Source of the DNA: Dehalococcoidia bacterium
GTDB lineage: Bacteria > Chloroflexota > Dehalococcoidia > UBA3495
NCBI GenBank assembly: GCA_028822675.1
Contig: JAPKDE010000062.1
Location: 1 to 11,480 of the forward strand
Reading direction: 5' to 3'
DNA length: 11,480 bases
This document shows, piece after piece, positions 7,847 to 11,480 of the stretch (position 1 is its first letter; every line of letters starts with the position of its first letter). Both the position numbers and the translations under genes were made by a program. Under the pieces are notes generated by a model that was given only the letters and a program-made list of their open reading frames with translations, was not told the origin of the DNA and did not search any database.

Positions 7847-8845
7847 CTAGCGGTTGGCCACTCCGTCTCCCACCAGCAGCTCCAAAGCCAACTCGGGTTC
7901 TAGCTTTCCGCGCTTGATGGCCAGATCGGCCTCTAAAAGCTGGTTGTACCGCCTGATGATCTCCGGCATGGGATGACGGCGTGCTTGCTCAGCGGTCTTC
8001 CGAACTACAAAGTCTGAAGATGTTCCCAGCCGGCCTTTCAATTCACTCTGCGGAACTTCCCGGTCCATGGCGTCACGGGCCAAGGCCAGCAGGCGTAGCT
8101 GGCGTTCCACCATGCTAATCACGTAAAGGGCTTCCTTGCCGTCTTGTTTCAGTTGGTGGAGCAACCGCAGGGCCACGCCGGGGCGGCCTTCAATCATGGC
8201 GTCAACGGCAGTGAAGATACTGGCCTCGCGCACTTGGGAGACCATTTCGCCCACGTCTGATTCCTGAATCTCCCGGCCTGCGCAGAAGAGGGCCAACTTC
8301 TCCAGCTCTTGGTTCAGAGTCCACAGGTCGTTGCCAACCAGGTCGGTGATCGATCGGTTGGCTGCGGGGCTGATGGAACCGCCCTTGGCTTCGATGGAGC
8401 CCTTTACCCAGCGGGCCAGCCCCTCGCCGTTGGGAGCGGATAGTTCTTCTACTTGAACCACGGACTTTAGCATGCGCAGCAGCGGGTTGCTGGCACCCAA
8501 TGAACCGTCGGTGAACACCAGCACTGTGGTGTCTGGCATCTGGGGAATGGCTTCACCCAGGGATTTCCACTGGCCAGCCACCCCTGAGTCGTCGGAAGAC
8601 GCCCGCTTGCGGCCACGGCCCTTGGACTCGGCTGTGCCCAATAACCCTTCAACGATTATCAAGCGATAGTCGTCCATGAACGGCAGGGCATTGCACATGC
8701 TCAGCAATTCGCCTGGCTTGGCTTGGGAGCCGATCAAGCGGTGCCGGTTGGCTTCCAAGACGTCAGATGCTCCAGACTCGTTGATGAGCTCTTCCAAACG
8801 CTTGGGCACCAAGAAACTATCACCATGTAGTAGATGAACCGGCAA
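7847..8845 (-). CDS. holA: DNA polymerase III subunit delta
   Basis: This 332-residue clamp-loader delta subunit opens the beta sliding clamp during replication. Family features include the N-terminal VHLLHGDSFLVPKRL (usual form: LL-G-ee-FL), the strand NALPFMDDYRLIIVEG, the middle block VEELSAPNGEGLARWV, and the conserved end QLLEADLAIKRGKLEPELAL followed by ELL. Length matches the usual ~330-345. The preferred start is the TTG at 8843-8845, because GGGGAG lies six bases before it and the resulting N-terminus fits the family. An upstream TTG at 8870-8872 would add nine residues but has no ribosome binding site. A strong extended -10 element sits at 8896-8904. The 3' end faces the ABC gene with a 2-base gap and no visible terminator between them. 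As usual for delta, no intact Walker A motif is seen. Confidence 0.93.
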   Translation of the reverse strand: MPVHLLHGDSFLVPKRLEELINESGASDVLEANRHRLIGSQAKPGELLSMCNALPFMDDYRLIIVEGLLGTAESKGRGRKRASSDDSGVAGQWKSLGEAIPQMPDTTVLVFTDGSLGASNPLLRMLKSVVQVEELSAPNGEGLARWVKGSIEAKGGSISPAANRSITDLVGNDLWTLNQELEKLALFCAGREIQESDVGEMVSQVREASIFTAVDAMIEGRPGVALRLLHQLKQDGKEALYVISMVERQLRLLALARDAMDREVPQSELKGRLGTSSDFVVRKTAEQARRHPMPEIIRRYNQLLEADLAIKRGKLEPELALELLVGDGVANR

Positions 8846-8895
8846 ATTGGACTCCCCAAATATTGGCCCCAAATTAATGGAGGCTGGCAGGCTGG

Positions 8896-8904
8896 ATTAT
8901 AGCA
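8896..8904 (-). promoter_or_regulatory. Extended -10 promoter for holA
   Basis: On the minus strand the sequence is TGCTATAAT: a perfect TATAAT (8896-8901) preceded by the extended -10 TGn (8902-8904). The -35 region is weak. Transcription would start near 8889, about 45 bases before the preferred TTG start. That spacing supports the shorter HolA reading. Confidence 0.55.
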
Positions 8905-8981
8905 CTGGTTCATGTTGGTTCACGCCTAGCCGATAAACCTTGAGTTGTCAGCGCTTTTGATCTTTTCGTTGATTTTATCTC

Positions 8982-9012
8982 AGCGCGCTAGGTGATGTTA
9001 CCTTAGCGCGCT
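8982..9012. promoter_or_regulatory. Paired palindromic AGCGCGCTA element, likely operator
   Basis: AGCGCGCTA (8982-8990) and TAGCGCGCT (9004-9012) form an exact nine-base inverted repeat around GGTGATGTTACCT, which can itself pair partly (GGT with ACC). The core AGCGCGCT is a palindrome, so the ten-base word AGCGCGCTAG is also a direct repeat with a 23-base period (8982-8991, 9005-9014), about two helical turns. A shorter AGCGCT lies at 8950-8955. The element is in the 263-base divergent gap between holA and the LLM gene, about 35 bases upstream of the candidate -10 of the LLM gene. A dimeric repressor or activator site is inferred. A cruciform or transcript hairpin is the alternative. Confidence 0.5.
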
Positions 9013-9046
9013 AGCAATATTTCTAGTGGCAGTGGCAACCGTTGTG

Positions 9047-9055
9047 TGGTTTAAT
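9047..9055 (+). promoter_or_regulatory. Candidate extended -10 promoter for the LLM oxidoreductase gene
   Basis: TGG followed by TTTAAT (9050-9055) matches the extended -10 form TGn-TATAAT at five of six core positions. No good -35 is visible, which is usual for extended -10 promoters. The transcript would start near 9062, leaving a leader of about 47 bases before the ATG at 9109. Confidence 0.35.
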
Positions 9056-9108
9056 ATGCGGGATTTGATAAGAAGCATCACGAAACTCAATATGGAGAGT
9101 ATTTAGAA

Positions 9109-10149
9109 ATGGATTTTGCCCTATTCTCCCATGTGCCCTGGCCAGAAGGTGTCGACCCTAAGCAGGTTTATGATGACATTACGGAAGAGTTCGTCCTTGG
9201 TGAAGAACTGGGGTTCAAAAGCGCTTGGATGGCCGAACACCACTTCACTCGCTATGGGCTGGGTGCTGCTCCCAATGTCTTAGCCAGCCACATTGTGGCT
9301 CACACCAGCACCCTCAGAATCGGATCGGCTGTGTTTGTATCCCCTTTGCATCTACCAGCCAGACTGGCTGAAGAGATCGCAACGCTGGATGTGCTCAGCG
9401 GTGGGCGGATCGACGTGGGATTTGGCCGGGGCGCGGCCTCTTCTGAATACAAGGTCGCCGACGTACCTTTGGATGAGAGCCAGCAGCGGTTTCAAGAATC
9501 AATCACCATGATTGAGGGTCTCTGGACCACCAAGAACTACTCGTTTGAAGGGCAGCATTACAAGATCACCAACGCAAACTTGGTGCCACAGCCAGTGCAG
9601 AACCCTCATCCTCCCATGTACATTGCGGCCACTCGGACCAAGGCCACCCAGGATTTCGTAGCAGGCTCGGGCCACCCGTTGATCATCGGCGTGGTGCTAG
9701 ACACCGAAGATGCCATGAGTTTGTGCCACACCATGATTGACCTGGCAAAAGCCAAGGGCAACAACATGTCCATGGGGCAGATTCCCTTCTTCCGATACTT
9801 CTATGTTGCCGAAACAGAAGATCAGGCCAGAGCCGATGCCAAACCGGCGTTGGACTGGAACATAGACATGATTCAGTGGCGTCGGACATTCGACACCGGA
9901 AGCGAAGTTTGGGAAAAGATGGAAGACTTCAGAAATACCCGAACAGAACTTCCTCCCAGCTTCGAATACCTCTATGAGAACAGGGCATTCATCGGCACTC
10001 CGGACCAGATTATCGCCAAGATAAAGGCGCTGCGGGACGAGGGGATTGAGTTCTTTGGTTGCAACTTCTCCTTTGGCGGAATGCCGCAGGAGAAAGTGCT
10101 CAAGTCCATGCGGCTGTTCGCCAAAGAAGTGATGCCCGCGTTTAAGTAG
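9109..10149 (+). CDS. LLM class flavin-dependent oxidoreductase (luciferase-like monooxygenase)
   Basis: This 346-residue protein is a bacterial luciferase-like TIM-barrel oxidoreductase using reduced FMN or F420. The N-terminus MDFALFSH forms the first barrel strand. AWMAEHHF (~39-46) carries the family's conserved Glu-His-His. LDVLSGGRIDVGFGRGA (~93-109) is the hallmark loop before the flavin phosphate site, and NPHPPMYIAATR continues the barrel. The C-terminal FIGTPDQIIAKIKAL is the usual closing segment. The ATG start has GGAGAG nine bases upstream. The gene is monocistronic in this window, with a palindromic element upstream. Relatives oxidise varied organic substrates, so neither the substrate nor the choice of FMN over F420 can be decided from this sequence. 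Expanded sets of such enzymes are a known feature of SAR202 Chloroflexota, which fits the proposed lineage but does not prove it. Confidence 0.92.
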   Translation: MDFALFSHVPWPEGVDPKQVYDDITEEFVLGEELGFKSAWMAEHHFTRYGLGAAPNVLASHIVAHTSTLRIGSAVFVSPLHLPARLAEEIATLDVLSGGRIDVGFGRGAASSEYKVADVPLDESQQRFQESITMIEGLWTTKNYSFEGQHYKITNANLVPQPVQNPHPPMYIAATRTKATQDFVAGSGHPLIIGVVLDTEDAMSLCHTMIDLAKAKGNNMSMGQIPFFRYFYVAETEDQARADAKPALDWNIDMIQWRRTFDTGSEVWEKMEDFRNTRTELPPSFEYLYENRAFIGTPDQIIAKIKALRDEGIEFFGCNFSFGGMPQEKVLKSMRLFAKEVMPAFK

Positions 10150-10168
10150 GCGTTGAACCTAGCTTCGT

Positions 10169-10465
10169 CTAGACCCTTGGTTCCTGACCACGGTTGGAAT
10201 GCCACAAAGCTAGTATGTCGACTTGGTCGGTCTGGACGCGTTAGTAGAGGAAATAGCGAATCCGGCTCAGGAATACCCGCCGTACTCCGGGTAGAGACGG
10301 GTTTGTGGCTACTGCGCCGATGTTGGGCTGTTCGGAAAACAAGCTGAAGGCTTGCTCCAAGTCGTCACGAAACGCAGCCGGAGCTGCCGTTCTGTTAGCC
10401 GACCACCAAGAGGCAGCCTCTTCTATTTGGCGAGCTGCACTTGCTACAACCTTGATTGGCAACAT
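10169..10465 (-). pseudogene. RelE/ParE-family toxin interrupted by an in-frame TAA
   Basis: The frame starts with ATG at 10463-10465 (MLPIKVVASAARQIEEAASW) and runs 74 codons to TAA at 10241-10243. Past that stop the same frame continues RVQTDQVDILALWHSNRG and ends at TAG 10169-10171. The RelE/ParE fold normally ends in just this way: a strand like RYFLYYRV, then V-x-I-L-A-x-W-H-S-x-R. The stop therefore replaces a residue, probably Tyr, inside the conserved final sheet, and would remove two strands including the usual active-site region. The N-terminal helical hairpin (residues ~5-45) and the PGVRRVFLSRIRY strand are intact. It follows the antitoxin-like frame by eight bases, the usual order for such modules. 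The toxin is probably inactive unless the stop is an error. Confidence 0.75.
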
Positions 10466-10473
10466 TGGGTCGG

Positions 10474-10701
10474 CTATGAGATTTTCTTGATCACATTTTC
10501 GCCGCTGACCAAGTCGTCTTGCTCTGCGTCGGCGATGGCTTGAAGAAAGTCGGCCTCGTCTTCAGCATTCAGGGTGAAAGTGATTTCATCGGAGACAAGA
10601 ATCGTGACAGTGGAACCCTCACTGATAGGGTCACCTTCAACGACAACCTGGCCACCTACGACTTTTCCTTTGGTGATTGCATGGTCAAATTTTACCTTCG
10701 T
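10474..10701 (-). pseudogene. Antitoxin-like small protein lacking a standard start codon
   Basis: A 75-residue frame sits directly upstream of the toxin and ends with TAG at 10474-10476. From the codon at 10699-10701 it reads (T)KVKFDHAITKGKVVGG, then an acidic half with STVTILVSDEITFTL and AEDEADFLQAIADAEQ, ending NVIKKIS. The pattern of an N-terminal beta part, then TVTILV-D-E, then an acidic helix and a short C-terminal helix, is typical of small antitoxins paired with RelE/ParE toxins. Back to the upstream in-frame stop (10738-10740) there is no ATG, GTG or TTG. An ACG at 10699-10701 stands exactly where Met is expected, with AGGA (10709-10712) seven bases before it. Either the start has mutated from ATG, a rare ACG start is used, or the base is wrong. 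The precise antitoxin family is not recognised. Confidence 0.6.
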
Positions 10702-10715
10702 TCCGAATTCCTGGT

Positions 10716-11126
10716 CTAGGGATGAGCGGGTAGGCGCTCACCGTGGAAGCCGGAGCGGTCTTCAAACGACGTTCCGGATTCCGGGTAGACCTGTTGGTAT
10801 AGACCACGGGTTCTGAGCTTGATGGTCTTGTTGACCCGCAGCGAAAGTTCTGTGGGGTGGGCGTTCTGATCCTTATACATTTCACTCTGTAGCGGGCTGC
10901 CGTCAATCATCTCCCAGATGCACAGGTACTTGAGGGCGTTATTCCCGTCTTCCAGCTTGAACCGGCGGGCGGAGACGTACCCGGGGATGGCCATGCGCTC
11001 GGGCAGATGCTGCTCGTTGTACCATTCGTTGAATTCAGCTTCGTCTGATTCGTCCACTTCCATTGTGACTACCAAGACAGTATTGCCAACGTGGATTGAG
11101 GAATGTTCGTTGTTTGTATCAGTCAT
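10716..11126 (-). CDS. DUF4286/EthD-like dimeric alpha-beta barrel protein
   Basis: This 136-residue protein has the pattern VLVVTMEVDESDEAEFNEWY followed by NEQHLPERMAIPGYVSARRF, characteristic of the DUF4286/EthD-like ferredoxin-fold superfamily. Members form dimeric alpha-beta barrels and are often found near degradative enzymes. The conserved core takes up the first ~105 residues, and the last ~30 (from RTRGLYQQVYPE on) look like a flexible extension. The preferred start is ATG at 11124-11126. An in-frame GTG at 11133-11135 would add MRK, but its GUGAG looks more like part of the ribosome binding site. Its stop lies 14 bases before the presumed antitoxin start, so the three minus-strand genes could share a transcript. 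It is divergent from the 2Fe-2S gene. The function is not known; an enzyme-accessory role or small-molecule binding is only possible. Confidence 0.8.
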   Translation of the reverse strand: MTDTNNEHSSIHVGNTVLVVTMEVDESDEAEFNEWYNEQHLPERMAIPGYVSARRFKLEDGNNALKYLCIWEMIDGSPLQSEMYKDQNAHPTELSLRVNKTIKLRTRGLYQQVYPESGTSFEDRSGFHGERLPAHP

Positions 11127-11202
11127 TTTTCTCACAGGTTTTTCAGAGGTTAAGTCTAATCACTGGGATTACTAATCATGGAAACCCGACTGTGCCGGCC
11201 GC

Positions 11203-11230
11203 TTGCGAGGGTTGAGGACGGTAGTATAAC
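11203..11230 (+). promoter_or_regulatory. Candidate sigma-70 promoter for the 2Fe-2S subunit gene
   Basis: TTGCGA (11203-11208), a 16-base spacer and TATAAC (11225-11230) match the -35/-10 consensus at 4/6 and 5/6. Transcription would start near 11237, giving a leader of about 66 bases that contains the hairpin at 11241-11259. Confidence 0.4.
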
Positions 11231-11240
11231 ATTGGGCGTG

Positions 11241-11259
11241 GTTTTTCCTGCTGAAAAAC
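11241..11259 (+). repeat. Short inverted repeat in the leader of the 2Fe-2S gene
   Basis: GTTTTTC (11241-11247) and GAAAAAC (11253-11259) form a perfect seven-base-pair stem with loop CTGCT. It lies between the candidate promoter and the start codon, so it could be an operator or a leader hairpin. The stem is AT-rich and may be chance. Confidence 0.3.
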
Positions 11260-11302
11260 TAGCCTTGAGTCCATTTATATTTGAGACTGGCAAGGGGACG
11301 GT

Positions 11303-11480
11303 ATGAACCACAAGGTTCGCCTTAAGGTCAACGGCACCGACCATGAATTAGACATCCCGGCTCGGCGTCTATTGGTCGATTGCATCCGGTACGACATTGG
11401 TCTCACCGGAACCAAAGAAAGTTGTAGTGTGGGCGTATGCGGCGCCTGTGCCGTGCTGGTAGACGGCGAGATGTACGCCT
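11303..11480 (+). CDS. (2Fe-2S)-binding protein, CoxS/XdhC-type small subunit (3'-truncated by window edge)
   Basis: The first 59 residues are the plant-type ferredoxin domain of the small iron-sulfur subunit of xanthine oxidase/carbon monoxide dehydrogenase-type molybdenum hydroxylases. They begin MNHKVRLKVNGTDHELDIPA. The cluster motif is KESCSVGVCGACAVLVDG, with Cys-x4-Cys-x2-Cys. The fourth cluster Cys and the C-terminal [2Fe-2S] four-helix domain would lie beyond the window, since such subunits are ~155-165 residues. In its enzyme it passes electrons from the molybdopterin site to FAD or an external acceptor. The start ATG at 11303 has AAGGGG (11292-11297) five bases upstream. The large (CoxL) and medium (CoxM) subunits are expected downstream but are not visible here. 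Substrate type cannot be told from this subunit. Confidence 0.92.
   Translation, partial: MNHKVRLKVNGTDHELDIPARRLLVDCIRYDIGLTGTKESCSVGVCGACAVLVDGEMYA

Noticed and set aside
10153..10816. Several plus-strand open frames of 60-80 codons opposite the toxin-antitoxin and DUF4286 region
   Set aside because: They have no family-like composition or ribosome binding sites and lie antisense to minus-strand frames with recognisable motifs.
1..11480. CRISPR arrays, insertion sequences, tRNA or rRNA genes, phage genes
   Set aside because: No direct-repeat spacer arrays, transposase motifs, tRNA cloverleaf elements or rRNA signatures were seen on either strand.

Overview
The window looks like an ordinary chromosomal stretch of a free-living bacterium, most likely a member of the Chloroflexota and plausibly the Dehalococcoidia/SAR202 side of that phylum. 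This is inference. It rests on the RNase J–FtsK gene pair, a luciferase-like (LLM) flavin oxidoreductase, a CoxS-type 2Fe-2S subunit, a surface lipoprotein with a long Pro/Thr spacer, moderate GC, and frequent TTG/GTG starts. There are no rRNA or tRNA genes, CRISPR arrays, insertion sequences or phage genes.

Layout. Bases 1-3860 (+) hold the 3' part of RNase J, then a complete FtsK/SpoIIIE DNA translocase whose start codon lies in a predicted hairpin. Bases 3890-5983 (-) hold one broken gene. It has a lipoprotein signal, a Pro/Thr linker, ten ~35-residue repeats starting W-x-x-D-G, and a HEITH zinc-peptidase-like domain. Two in-frame stop codons cut it into three open pieces. Bases 6154-7844 (+) hold a PHP-domain phosphoesterase and an orphan OppD/DppD-type ABC ATPase. 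Bases 7847-8845 (-) hold the DNA polymerase III delta subunit (holA), convergent with the ABC gene at a 2-base gap. The 8846-9108 intergenic region carries an extended -10 promoter on each strand and a paired AGCGCGCTA element. Bases 9109-10149 (+) hold the LLM flavin oxidoreductase. Bases 10169-11126 (-) read as a DUF4286/EthD-like protein, then an antitoxin-like frame with no normal start codon, then a RelE/ParE toxin with an in-frame stop. From 11303 (+) a CoxS-like ferredoxin subunit begins and runs off the window.

How the genes relate. RNase J, FtsK and HolA are housekeeping genes for RNA turnover, chromosome segregation and the replication clamp loader. The LLM and CoxS genes point to oxidative metabolism of organic compounds. 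I see no intact, previously undescribed multi-gene system. The most interesting material is a repeat-bearing surface metallopeptidase of unusual architecture that has been interrupted, and a toxin-antitoxin pair in which both genes look damaged. All three premature stops fit single G:C to T:A changes, so a sequence artefact must be weighed against real decay.
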